Positions 17,777 through 25,688 of a stretch of DNA of 64,000 nucleotides are shown in pieces. A program made the position numbers and the translations under genes. Numbering within the stretch: the first letter of the stretch is position 1; every line of letters begins with the position of its first letter. Origin of the DNA: 0-14-0-80-60-11 sp049322355 (lineage in GTDB: Bacteria > Desulfobacterota > Desulfobaccia > Desulfobaccales > 0-14-0-80-60-11); the NCBI GenBank assembly GCA_049322355.1, contig JBMORG010000010.1, forward strand, positions 124,001 through 188,000, in the 5' to 3' direction. A model generated the notes under the pieces. The model was not told where the DNA came from and searched no databases. It saw only the letters and a list, made by a program, of their open reading frames with translations.

Positions 17777-18427
17777 ATGTATTACACAGAAAACAGAAAA
17801 CAGAAAACCGAAAACCTAAGAATCTTCCTCACCGGCGTCGGCGGCCAAGGGACCCTCCTGGCCAGCCGCCTCCTGGGCGAGGCCGCCCTGGCCGCGGGCT
17901 TTAACCCCATGGTGAGCGAGACCCACGGCATGGCCCAGCGGGGCGGCATTGTGGTCTCCACCGTGGTTTTGGGGGACCTGAAAAGCCCCTTAATCTCCCC
18001 CGGCGAAGCCGACATCGTCCTGGGCTTCGAGGCCCTGGAGGCCTTCCGGGCCCTGGACCGCTGCCACGCCCAGAGCCTGGTGATCGCCAATACCGCCACC
18101 CTGGTGCCCTACCCGGTGGCCATCGGCAAGGCGCAGTATCCCCCGGTGGATGAGATGTTCCGACGTCTGGCCGAACACGTGGGCGGGCTTTTGGCCTTTG
18201 ACGCCAATGAGCTGGCCCGGCAGGCCGGCAGTCCCCTGGCCGTCAATATGGTCCTCCTGGGGGCCCTGACCGCCGCCAACTCTTTGCCCATCCCTAGTGA
18301 GACGATCCTCGCGGTAATCCGCACTCAGACCAAGGAAAAATTTCTGGCCTCGAATCTCAAGGCCTTCGACCTGGGGGTTGCGGCGGCCCGGGATTCCAAC
18401 AACTGGCAGCGGCGGTCCGGGCTTTGA
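17777..18427 (+). CDS. iorB: Indolepyruvate oxidoreductase beta subunit
   Basis: Small subunit partner of IorA, 216 residues, of the gamma/2-oxoacid oxidoreductase fold: FLTGVGGQGTLLASRLLGEAA at the start, SETHGMAQRGG, and SPGEADIVLGFEALEA. The only in-frame ATG is at 17777, and the first dozen residues (TENRKQKTEN) are then encoded by a CAGAAAA-type simple repeat that elsewhere in the window is non-coding. Conserved sequence begins at LRIFLTGVGG, so the protein may have gained a repeat-encoded N-terminus or may start at an unconventional codon. It belongs with iorA across the assembly gap. Confidence 0.88.
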   Translation: MYYTENRKQKTENLRIFLTGVGGQGTLLASRLLGEAALAAGFNPMVSETHGMAQRGGIVVSTVVLGDLKSPLISPGEADIVLGFEALEAFRALDRCHAQSLVIANTATLVPYPVAIGKAQYPPVDEMFRRLAEHVGGLLAFDANELARQAGSPLAVNMVLLGALTAANSLPIPSETILAVIRTQTKEKFLASNLKAFDLGVAAARDSNNWQRRSGL

Positions 18428-18571
18428 AAACTCCTCTTGTAGGGTGCATACCGCTCCTCCTTCTTTTCCTTTTTATGGAAATGATTGAGCTGAGGGGTAA
18501 AAGGACAAAACTTTGGGCAAACGCTCTATAAGGCTTGATATAAATTGTAAAGTTATTAACTTAAACACGTT

Positions 18572-19027
18572 ATGAGGGTTAAGAACCCGGAGACTTCTTC
18601 CCGGCCGCACCGCCGTCCCTACCGGCAGATACCCCATACTGCGGACCTGGCCTGGCGCCTCTGGGGGGAAAATCTTCCAAAGCTCTTTGAAAATGCCGGT
18701 CGTGCCTTGAGTGCCACCCTGACGGATATCCGGTCTCTGCGCCGCCGGGAGACCCGGCAAGTGAGCCTGGAATCCAGCGACCAGGAGGCCCTCCTGGTGG
18801 ATTGGCTCAACCATCTGCTTTATCTGTTTGATATTGATGGCTTTTTGGGAAGAGATTTTCAGGTGGTGACTTTAACCCCGGAACGCCTGGAGGCCAGGGT
18901 GGAAGGCGAGATATTTGATGCCGAACGCCATCCTACCAAAACTGCGGTCAAGGCCGCGACTTTTCACAAGTTGGAAATTGCGCCCGCCCGGGACGGCTGG
19001 CGCGCCACGGTGGTGCTGGATTTATGA
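18572..19027 (+). CDS. Archease
   Basis: Archease, the small activator that speeds guanylylation and turnover of the RNA ligase RtcB. The 151-residue product has the family pattern: HTADLAWRLWGENLPKLFENAGRAL near the start with the metal-binding Asp, LLVDWLNHLLYLFD in the middle, and VKAATFHKLEIAPARDGWRATVVLDL at the C-terminus. The rtcB gene follows after 71 bases containing a palindromic repeat, so the pair forms an RNA-repair unit. The ATG at 18572 has only a weak ribosome site (GAGGG after it), and a start slightly downstream cannot be excluded. Confidence 0.9.
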   Translation: MRVKNPETSSRPHRRPYRQIPHTADLAWRLWGENLPKLFENAGRALSATLTDIRSLRRRETRQVSLESSDQEALLVDWLNHLLYLFDIDGFLGRDFQVVTLTPERLEARVEGEIFDAERHPTKTAVKAATFHKLEIAPARDGWRATVVLDL

Positions 19028-19029
19028 CT

Positions 19030-19089
19030 GTAGGGGCGGACCCAGGTGTCCGCCCTAATTAAGGGCGCACACGCAGATGCGCCCCTACT
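19030..19089. repeat. GTAGGGGCGG palindromic repeat, three-way-junction form
   Basis: About 60 bases with terminal inverted ends (GTAGGGGCG and CGCCCCTAC) enclosing two inner hairpins, one with arms GGCGGAC/GTCCGCC and one with arms GGGCGCA/TGCGCCC. As RNA this would fold as a three-way junction. A second complete copy is at 22162-22216, a decayed one at 60677-60731, and a half copy at 57988-58011. Confidence 0.75.
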
Positions 19090-19098
19090 GCTAGCAAT

Positions 19099-20538
19099 AT
19101 GGTGAAGCTGCGGCAAATCGACGAATACCGCTGGGAGATTCCCCGGGAAGGCAAGATGCGGACCCGGGGGCTGGTCTTCTGTTCCCGGGAGATGCTGCCC
19201 GCCATCCAGGAGGACCAGAGCCTCCAGCAGGTGGCCAACGTCGCCACTCTTCCGGGAATCGTGGGACCTTCCATGGCCATGCCCGACATCCATTGGGGCT
19301 ACGGCTTCGCCATCGGGGGCGTGGCGGCCTTCGACCCGGTAGACGGCATCGTCTCTCCGGGCGGCGTGGGTTATGACATCAATTGCGGAGTACGCCTGCT
19401 CCGCACCAAGTTGCACAGAGAGCAGCTGGAATGCTGTGTGGAAGACCTGGTCAACACTCTGTTTAACAATATCCCCTCGGGAGTGGGTTCCCGGCGGAAA
19501 GATTTTAAGCTCACGGGCTCGGCTTTCGATAAGGCCCTCAAGGACGGGGCTCGCTGGGCGGTTAAGGAAGGCTTCGGCGAGGCGTCGGATTTGGCGCACA
19601 TCGAGGCCGGGGGCCGGATCGACGGCGCCGACCCCGACCTGGTCTCCGAGTTTGCCATGAACCGGGGCAAGGACCAGTTGGGCACCCTGGGCTCGGGCAA
19701 CCACTTCGTTGAAGTGGGCTATGTCTGCGAAATTTTCGATGCGCCCCTGGCCGCCAAGTTGGGCCTTTTTCAAGACCAGGTGACGGCCATTGTGCACACC
19801 GGCTCCCGGGGGCTGGGGCACCAGGTGTGCGAGGACTATATCAAGGTGATGCTCAAGGCCAGTGCCAAGTACGGCATCGAGCTGCCGGACCGCCAATTGT
19901 GCTGCGCGCCCATCGCCTCGCCGGAAGGCAAGAATTACCTGGCAGCCATGGCCGGCGCCGCCAACTTCGCCTTTGCCAACCGCCAGATGATCACCCACTG
20001 GGTCCGGGAGTCCTTCGAGCAGGTTTTTCAAATGGGTCCCAGGGATTTAGGATTGGAGTTGGTCTACGACGTGGCCCACAACATTGCCAAGCTCGAGACC
20101 CACACGGTGGACGGCACGCCCCGGAAGCTCTGCATCCACCGCAAGGGCGCGACCCGGGCTTTTCCGCCGCATCACCCGGAAGTCCCCGAGGCCTACCGGG
20201 AGACCGGCCAGCCGGTGCTGATCCCCGGGGACATGGGGCGTTACTCGTTCGTATTGGTGGGGACCCAGAAGGCTTTGGAAGAAACCTTTGGCAGCACCTG
20301 CCACGGCGCCGGCCGGAAGATGTCCCGGCACCAGGCCAAAAAGGCGGCCAAAGGGCGCTTCATTGTCAAAGAACTGGCAGCCCAGGGCATCATCGTCCGG
20401 GGCGCGGGCCGGGCCACCATTGACGAAGAGATTTCCGAGGCCTACAAAGACGTGGCCGGGGTGGTGGACGTGGTCCACGGCGCCGGGATTGCCAAAAAGG
20501 TGGCCAAGTTGAAACCATTAGGGGTTATTAAGGGATAG
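19099..20538 (+). CDS. rtcB: RNA-splicing ligase RtcB
   Basis: GTP-dependent ligase joining RNA 2',3'-cyclic phosphate or 3'-phosphate ends to 5'-OH ends. The 479-residue product has the metal-ligand and active-site motifs: GGVGYDINCGVR with the Asp/Cys ligands, LGTLGSGNHFVEV, VHTGSRGLGHQV, the HRKGATRAF segment, and a C-terminal AGRATIDEE...KDVAGVVDVVHGAGIAKKVAKL with the guanylylated His. Length fits the family. It sits directly after archease, and the two are very likely co-transcribed. No Rtc regulator (RtcR) is adjacent, unlike in enterobacteria. Confidence 0.96.
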   Translation: MVKLRQIDEYRWEIPREGKMRTRGLVFCSREMLPAIQEDQSLQQVANVATLPGIVGPSMAMPDIHWGYGFAIGGVAAFDPVDGIVSPGGVGYDINCGVRLLRTKLHREQLECCVEDLVNTLFNNIPSGVGSRRKDFKLTGSAFDKALKDGARWAVKEGFGEASDLAHIEAGGRIDGADPDLVSEFAMNRGKDQLGTLGSGNHFVEVGYVCEIFDAPLAAKLGLFQDQVTAIVHTGSRGLGHQVCEDYIKVMLKASAKYGIELPDRQLCCAPIASPEGKNYLAAMAGAANFAFANRQMITHWVRESFEQVFQMGPRDLGLELVYDVAHNIAKLETHTVDGTPRKLCIHRKGATRAFPPHHPEVPEAYRETGQPVLIPGDMGRYSFVLVGTQKALEETFGSTCHGAGRKMSRHQAKKAAKGRFIVKELAAQGIIVRGAGRATIDEEISEAYKDVAGVVDVVHGAGIAKKVAKLKPLGVIKG

Positions 20539-20600
20539 TTTTCGGTTTCCAGATTTGGGGTTTCTGGTATAACAAAGGTACAAATTGGCGGCCTGAATGT

Positions 20601-20730
20601 AGGGCGGGCACTGCCCGCCATCACAAAAGCGGATCAAGAATTGTGGTGCCCAAGCAGAGCTTGGGCGGAAAAATGCGTTCCCAAGCAGAAGTAGTGTGAA
20701 ATGGAAATGGTGGGCAGTGCCCACCCTATA
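20601..20730. repeat. Cluster of short palindromes upstream of ffh
   Basis: Three palindromes in the 275-base gap: AGGGCGGGCACTGCCCGCC near 20601-20619, GCCCAAGC-AGA-GCTTGGGC at 20648-20666 followed by a GGAAAAATGC linker and a broken REP arm GTTCCCAAGC, and GGTGGGCAGTGCCCACC near 20709-20725. The middle one matches the composite REP unit found around the transposase at 35.8 kb. An AAACC/AAAACC simple repeat then runs to the ffh start. Confidence 0.65.
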
Positions 20731-20813
20731 CAGTTAGCCTCGCCGCTTCTGCGGCTCAGAATGACAGGTTTTTAACCGAAAACTAAAAACCAAAAACCGA
20801 AAACCGGCTTCAT

Positions 20814-22154
20814 ATGTTTGATCGCCTCTCCGACAAACTAAACGCAGTCTTCAAAAAGCTCAAAGGCCGGGGCAAGCTTAGCGAGGCCGACGTCAATGAA
20901 GCCATGCGCGAGGTGCGCCTGAGCTTGCTGGAAGCCGACGTCAATTATAAGGTCACCAAGTCCTTCATCGAGCGCATCAAGGACCGGGCCGTGGGCGAAG
21001 AGGTCATGCGTTCTTTGACCCCGGCCCAGCAGGTCATCAAGATCGTCCATGAAGAGTTGACGACCCTGTTGGGCGGCGAGTCGCCGCGACTGGACCTGAG
21101 CGGCAAACCGCCGGTGGCTTTGATGCTGGTGGGCTTGCAGGGCTCCGGGAAAACCACCACCGCGGCCAAGCTGGCCAAACGCCTGAAGAGCCAGGGCCGC
21201 CAGCCCTATCTGGTGCCCGCCGACGTGCAGCGGCCCGCAGCCATCGAGCAACTCAAGCGCCTGGGGGCTGACATCGGGGTGGCGGTGCATCCCACCGAAG
21301 CCGGCCAGAACCCGGTGGCCATTGCCGAAGCCGCCATGGAAGCGGCCTATGCCGCTGGTTTTGATACGGTGATCCTGGACACTGCCGGCCGTCTCCACAT
21401 CGATGCCCCTTTGATGGACGAGCTCAAGGCCATCCGGGCCAAAGTCGAGCCCCAGGAAATTCTCCTGGTGGCCGACGCCATGACCGGCCAGGACGCAGTG
21501 GCCGTGGGCCAAAGCTTCCACGACCTTTTGCGCCTCAGCGGGGTGATCCTCACCAAGGTGGAAGGCGATGCCCGGGGCGGCGCGGCGCTCTCCATGCGGG
21601 AAGTGATCGGCCAGCCCATCAAGTTTTTGGGAGTCGGGGAAAAGCTGGACGCCCTGGAGGTCTTCCATCCGGACCGCCTGGCTTCCCGGATTTTGGGGAT
21701 GGGTGACGTGCTCACCCTGATAGAAAAAGCCCAGGAGGCCTTTGACGCCGATCAGGTTCAGGCCCTGGAAAAGAAGCTGCGCCAGGAGGCTTTTACTCTG
21801 GATGACTTTCGGGAGCAGCTCAAGCAGATCAAGAAGATGGGCAGCATGGAACAGCTCCTGGGGATGATTCCGGGGCTGGGCGGCAAAATCAAGGACCTCA
21901 AAGGCATGCAGCCCGACGAGCGGGAATTGAAACGGGTGGAAGCCATCATCAGCTCCATGACGCCCTTAGAGCGGGCCGACCACACCATCATCAACGGCAG
22001 CCGCCGGCGGCGCATCGCCCTGGGCAGCGGCACCACGGTCCAGGACGTCAACCGGCTGCTGAAGAATTTCGCCATGACCCAGAAGATGATCAAGCAGGTG
22101 GCCAAAGGGGGCAAGAAGGGCAAAATGCGGCTCCCCATGAATTTTTTTCAATAA
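20814..22154 (+). CDS. ffh: Signal recognition particle protein Ffh
   Basis: SRP54-type GTPase that binds signal sequences and targets ribosomes to the membrane. The 446-residue product has the N domain, the G domain with P-loop GLQGSGKTTTAAKLA, the DTAGRLH motif and the TKVEGDARGGAALS segment, and a methionine-rich M domain (MGSMEQLLGMIPGL, GSRRRRIALGSGTTVQDVNRLLKNF) ending in MRLPMNFFQ. It heads the translation block that continues with rpsP, as in many Desulfobacterota. A palindromic repeat separates it from rpsP. Confidence 0.97.
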   Translation: MFDRLSDKLNAVFKKLKGRGKLSEADVNEAMREVRLSLLEADVNYKVTKSFIERIKDRAVGEEVMRSLTPAQQVIKIVHEELTTLLGGESPRLDLSGKPPVALMLVGLQGSGKTTTAAKLAKRLKSQGRQPYLVPADVQRPAAIEQLKRLGADIGVAVHPTEAGQNPVAIAEAAMEAAYAAGFDTVILDTAGRLHIDAPLMDELKAIRAKVEPQEILLVADAMTGQDAVAVGQSFHDLLRLSGVILTKVEGDARGGAALSMREVIGQPIKFLGVGEKLDALEVFHPDRLASRILGMGDVLTLIEKAQEAFDADQVQALEKKLRQEAFTLDDFREQLKQIKKMGSMEQLLGMIPGLGGKIKDLKGMQPDERELKRVEAIISSMTPLERADHTIINGSRRRRIALGSGTTVQDVNRLLKNFAMTQKMIKQVAKGGKKGKMRLPMNFFQ

Positions 22155-22161
22155 TTTTTCT

Positions 22162-22216
22162 GTAGGGGCGGACCCGCGTATCCGCCCTCAGGGCTCACAC
22201 ATGGGTGCGCCCCTAC
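22162..22216. repeat. GTAGGGGCGG palindromic repeat, second full copy
   Basis: Same design as 19030-19089: ends GTAGGGGCG and CGCCCCTAC, with inner arms GGCGGA/TCCGCC and GGGCTCAC/GGGTGCGC (partly paired). It begins eight bases after the ffh stop and ends 34 bases before rpsP, so it lies inside a probable operon and would be transcribed. Confidence 0.75.
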
Positions 22217-22250
22217 GCTATCAAACCAAAGGAGGATAAAAGCAGCATCC

Positions 22251-22508
22251 ATGGCATTACGAATCCGATTGGCCCGTTACGGCGCCAAAAAGCGCCCATT
22301 CTACCGCATCGTGGTGAGCAACAGCGAGTCTCCCCGGGATGGCAGATTCCTGGATATCATAGGCACGTACGACCCGCGCCAGGAGCCGGCGGCGGTCTCG
22401 GTGAAAGAGGACCTGCTCAATGAGTGGATGAGCAAGGGCGCCACCTGCACCGATACGGTTGCCAGCCTGTTGAAGCGGCCCCAAGCCGCCGCAGCGGCCG
22501 AATCCTGA
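22251..22508 (+). CDS. rpsP: 30S ribosomal protein S16
   Basis: Small-subunit ribosomal protein of 85 residues with the diagnostic start MALRIRLARYGAKKRPFYRI, VVSNSESPRDGRFLDIIGTYDP, and a C-terminal helix leading to LLKRPQAAAAAES. AAAGGAGG stands about 14 bases before the ATG. It opens the conserved order rpsP-khpA-rimM-trmD-rplS. Confidence 0.97.
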   Translation: MALRIRLARYGAKKRPFYRIVVSNSESPRDGRFLDIIGTYDPRQEPAAVSVKEDLLNEWMSKGATCTDTVASLLKRPQAAAAAES

Positions 22509-22567
22509 ACGCGGCCCAGAAGCACGAGGGAGGTTGATCGCCCCATCCCTTGACAGAGGTGGCTACT

Positions 22568-22798
22568 ATGAAGGAATTGGTGAAGTTCATCGCCCAGTCG
22601 CTGGTGGATAATCCCGATCAGGTGCAGGTCAAGGAAATCGAAGGGGAGCAAACCTCGGTCATCGAGTTGAAGGTGGCCAAAGAAGATCTCGGCAAGGTGA
22701 TCGGCAAGCAAGGGCGCACCGCCCGGGCCATGCGAACTATCCTTAGCGCCGCCTCAACCAAGATTCGCAAACGGGCGGTCCTGGAGATCATTGAGTAA
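22568..22798 (+). CDS. khpA: KH-domain RNA-binding protein KhpA
   Basis: Small KH-domain protein of 76 residues, typical for KhpA. It carries the GxxG loop as VIGKQGRTARAMRTIL and the family start MKELVKFIAQSLVDNPDQV. I chose the ATG at 22568, nine bases after GAGG; an upstream in-frame codon would add six unlikely residues. In other bacteria KhpA binds structured RNAs, often as a partner of KhpB/Jag. The stop overlaps the rimM start by eight bases. Confidence 0.94.
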   Translation: MKELVKFIAQSLVDNPDQVQVKEIEGEQTSVIELKVAKEDLGKVIGKQGRTARAMRTILSAASTKIRKRAVLEIIE

Positions 22799-23318
22799 CA
22801 GACCGCCAGTCCCGACTTCGTTGCTGGGATTAGGAAGGGTTTCCGGAGCCCAGGGTATTCGGGGAGCCATCAAGGTTCGGGCGGATGCCGAGGCCGCTAC
22901 CACTGACCCGGAAGTCTTCAGCGCCCTGGGAGAAGTATGGATCGGCGGTCAAAGCTACCAGGTTCTCGAAGCCGGGCGCCTCAAAACCCAGGTGATCCTC
23001 CGGTTGGCTGGCATTGATACCCGGAATCAGGCGGAAGCCCTGGTGGGACTGGAAGTCCAGGGGGACCGCCGGCGCTTCCCGCCACTCCCGGAAGGTGAGT
23101 ATTATTGGTTTCAGGTCCTGGGACTGCCGGTGGTCGATGTGTCCGACGGCGCCCTCTTGGGGTATTTAGAGGAGATTATCCCGACCCTGGCCCACGACGT
23201 TTACGTGGTGCGCGCCGGCGACCGGGAGGTGCTGCTGCCCGCAATGGAAGACGTGATCGTTGAGATCAACCTGGAAGAGGGGGTGATCAAAGCCTCACCT
23301 CCCGAAGGACTTTTGTAG
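22791..23318 (+). CDS. rimM: Ribosome maturation factor RimM
   Basis: Helps mature the 30S subunit head. It has 175 residues: an N-terminal RimM barrel (LGLGRVSGAQGIRGAIKVRA) and a C-terminal PRC barrel (YYWFQVLGLPVVDVSDGALLGYLEEI; VLLPAMEDVIVEINLEEGVI). The likely start is the TTG at 22791, inside the end of khpA, which implies coupled translation. No ATG lies in a suitable place near the N-terminus. Confidence 0.93.
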   Translation: MSNRPPVPTSLLGLGRVSGAQGIRGAIKVRADAEAATTDPEVFSALGEVWIGGQSYQVLEAGRLKTQVILRLAGIDTRNQAEALVGLEVQGDRRRFPPLPEGEYYWFQVLGLPVVDVSDGALLGYLEEIIPTLAHDVYVVRAGDREVLLPAMEDVIVEINLEEGVIKASPPEGLL

Positions 23319-23398
23319 CTTATGTGAGGGAACCGCCTGGCGCCCTTTCCAGAAGAAATTGAGAGCGGCTTTGCCTCCTGGAAGACTCTTGGAAGCTC

Positions 23399-24139
23399 AT
23401 GCGGATTAACCTGCTGACCCTGTTTCCCGAGTTTTTCGCCTCGCCCTTAAGCCAGAGCATGCTCCAGCGGGCTCAGGCACTGGGGGCGGTTACCTACCGG
23501 GTGATCAACCTGCGGGACTTTGCCACCGATAAGCACCAGGTGACGGACGACCGGCCCTTCGGCGGCGGCCCCGGCATGGTTATGAAAATCGAGCCCCTGG
23601 TGGCGGCCATCCGGGCGGCGCGGCAAGAGGATCCCCAAATCCGGGTGATCCTGATGGGTCCCTCGGGGCCGGTGTTCAATCAGGCCAAGGCCAAGGAGTT
23701 AGCCGGCCACTCGCACCTTCTGCTCATCTGCGGGCATTACGAGGGTGTGGACGACCGGTTGCATTTTTATATTGATGAAGAGTTGTCAATAGGCGATTAT
23801 ATTCTGACCGGGGGAGAAATCCCGGCCCTGATAGTGGTGGATGCGGTGACCCGGTTGCTTCCCGGGGTGCTGGGAGGGGAGGGGGCCATTGAAGAGGAGT
23901 CGTTCCAGGAGGGCCTCCTGGAATACCCTCATTACACCCGACCCAGAATTTTCGAGGGACACGAGGTCCCCCAGGTTTTGCTGGAGGGCGACCACCAGCG
24001 TATTGCCCGCTGGCGGCGGCAGCAGGCGCTGGCCCGGACTGTGCGGCGGCGGCCGGATTTGCTGACCCAAACCATACTCAGTAAAGACGACCGTGAATAC
24101 ATCAAATCCCTGGCCCAGGGCCAGGCGGAAGATAGGTGA
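23399..24139 (+). CDS. trmD: tRNA (guanine37-N1)-methyltransferase TrmD
   Basis: SAM-dependent enzyme of the SPOUT knot class that methylates G37 next to the anticodon. The 246-residue product has MRINLLTLFPEFF at the start, RPFGGGPGMVMKIEPL, and the knot segment LLICGHYEGVDDR...EELSIGDYILTGGE. It follows rimM in the standard order, after 80 bases with no feature of note. Confidence 0.96.
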   Translation: MRINLLTLFPEFFASPLSQSMLQRAQALGAVTYRVINLRDFATDKHQVTDDRPFGGGPGMVMKIEPLVAAIRAARQEDPQIRVILMGPSGPVFNQAKAKELAGHSHLLLICGHYEGVDDRLHFYIDEELSIGDYILTGGEIPALIVVDAVTRLLPGVLGGEGAIEEESFQEGLLEYPHYTRPRIFEGHEVPQVLLEGDHQRIARWRRQQALARTVRRRPDLLTQTILSKDDREYIKSLAQGQAEDR

Positions 24140-24143
24140 GGAT

Positions 24144-24497
24144 ATGGAACGAGTAGACCAATTGGCCCGGGAGCAGATGCGCGCCGACTTGCCCGCATTT
24201 CGTCCCGGGGACACCGTGGAAGTGCATGTGCGTATTGTGGAAGGGGACAAAGAGCGCATCCAGGTTTTCAAAGGCGTGGTTATCCGGAAGCGGGGCGGTC
24301 TCACCGGGGCCAGCTTTACGGTGCGCAAGGTTTCCTATGGCGTGGGGGTGGAGCGAATTTTTCCCATCCATTCCCCCAACATCGACCAAGTGGTCGTCCT
24401 TTTCCGGGGCAAAGTCCGGCAGAGCCGCCTCTATTATCTGAGGGAACGGAAGGGCAAGGCCGCCCGCATCAAGGAAAAGCGGACCCCGATGTTATGA
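24144..24497 (+). CDS. rplS: 50S ribosomal protein L19
   Basis: Large-subunit protein of 117 residues. FRPGDTVEVHVRIVEGDKERIQVFKGVVI and the VGVERIFPIHSPNI, RGKVRQSRLYYLR segments are characteristic. I chose ATG 24144, four bases after the trmD stop, preceded by GGTGAGGA; a longer frame starting inside trmD is not supported. The stop overlaps rnhB by four bases. Confidence 0.96.
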   Translation: MERVDQLAREQMRADLPAFRPGDTVEVHVRIVEGDKERIQVFKGVVIRKRGGLTGASFTVRKVSYGVGVERIFPIHSPNIDQVVVLFRGKVRQSRLYYLRERKGKAARIKEKRTPML

Positions 24498-25129
24498 GCC
24501 GTGCTCCGGGCAGCGTCGATGTGTTGGCTGACCCGGAAGGTTTTTGGCGTTTTCAGGGCTTGACCTTAATTGCCGGCGTGGATGAGGTGGGCCGGGGCCC
24601 CCTGGCAGGTCCGGTGGTGGCCGCAGCTGTAATCCTCCCTGCCGGTGTTGCTTTTCCCGGCCTCAAAGATTCCAAGCGCCTCACCCCGGAACTCCGGGTG
24701 AAGCTGAATGAGCAAATCCGGGCCCAGGCCCTGGCCCTGGCAGTCCGGGAAGTGGGACCCCGCCAGATCGAGCGCCAGGGTATCCTGGCGGCATCGCTTC
24801 ATGCCATGGCCCGGGCCATCCGGGACCTGTCATTGGTCCCGGAAATGGTCCTGGTGGACGGTCACCAACCCTTACCCCTGACCTATCCCCAACAACCGGT
24901 GGTTAAGGGCGACGCGCTTTGCCCCTCCATTGCCGCGGCCTCCGTGGTGGCCAAGGTTTACCGGGACCGGCTCATGGAGGACCTGCACCGCCGCTTCCCC
25001 CAATATAATTTCGCCCGGCATAAGGGCTACGCCACTGCTGAACACCTGGAAGCCCTGCGCTGCTGGGGCCCGTGCGTTCTCCACCGCCGCACCTTCCAGG
25101 GCGTGAGAGAGTGGATTGGGGAAGAATAG
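24494..25129 (+). CDS. rnhB: Ribonuclease HII
   Basis: Cleaves the RNA strand of RNA/DNA hybrids and removes misincorporated ribonucleotides. The 211-residue product has the active-site acids: the Asp-Glu pair in IAGVDEVGRGPLAGPVVAA, the Asp in MVLVDGHQPL, and a further Asp in KVYRDRLM. The ATGA overlap with rplS couples translation. Simple repeats (GGCGAAAAGGGG) follow the gene. Confidence 0.95.
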   Translation: MSRAPGSVDVLADPEGFWRFQGLTLIAGVDEVGRGPLAGPVVAAAVILPAGVAFPGLKDSKRLTPELRVKLNEQIRAQALALAVREVGPRQIERQGILAASLHAMARAIRDLSLVPEMVLVDGHQPLPLTYPQQPVVKGDALCPSIAAASVVAKVYRDRLMEDLHRRFPQYNFARHKGYATAEHLEALRCWGPCVLHRRTFQGVREWIGEE

Positions 25130-25180
25130 GGCGAAAAGGGGAAAAGGCGAAATGGCGAAAAGGGAGAATTGGTCCGGGTG

Positions 25181-25201
25181 GCACAGGCGTCTCGCCTGTG
25201 C
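25181..25201. repeat. GCACAGGC palindrome, second copy
   Basis: A 21-bp perfect palindrome with arms GCACAGGCG and CGCCTGTGC around TCT. It differs by one loop base from the copy at 17641-17661. It lies between rnhB and yraN. Confidence 0.65.
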
Positions 25202-25331
25202 CGGCGTAAGTTGGTTTATAGCAATTTCCAGAATTCCTTCTGTTAATCTCCCATCCCCCGCTGGGGGGAGTACCTGTATCCTGTAGGGCGGGAAAGCGAA
25301 GCGCATCCTCCCTTTGCCCTTGGCCAAGATT

Positions 25332-25688
25332 ATGAAAGATCCACGCAAGCAACTGGGCGACGCCGGCGAAGACCTGGCCGCCGCGGCCTTGAAAAAACAG
25401 GGCTACAAAATTCTGGAGCGTAATTACTTAACTCCTCTGGGGGAGATCGACCTCATCGCCCGGCAGGGCAAAACCCTGGTGATCATTGAGGTCAAGACCC
25501 GCAAGAGCACGCGATTCGGCACTCCCCAGGAAGCAGTATCAATTGCCAAACAGGCCAAGTTGCGCCGTTTGGCCGATTATTATCTGAAAGAAAAGCGACT
25601 CACCGGTGTCCCGTTACGTTTTGATGTGGTGGCTATCATCTTAGCTAATGAAGTCCCGCAGATAGAAATTATTCGCAATGCGTTTTAA
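25332..25688 (+). CDS. yraN: YraN family (UPF0102) endonuclease-like protein
   Basis: Small protein of the restriction-endonuclease-like fold, 118 residues: LGDAGEDLAAAALKKQGYKIL, the GEIDLIAR motif and IIEVKTRK, which together hold the Glu/Asp/Lys metal-binding pattern of PD-(D/E)xK enzymes. Function in cells is not established for the family. I chose ATG 25332 (MKDPRKQLGDAGEDL); a TTG 18 bases upstream is also in frame. It overlaps the rsmI start by 11 bases. Confidence 0.92.
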   Translation: MKDPRKQLGDAGEDLAAAALKKQGYKILERNYLTPLGEIDLIARQGKTLVIIEVKTRKSTRFGTPQEAVSIAKQAKLRRLADYYLKEKRLTGVPLRFDVVAIILANEVPQIEIIRNAF

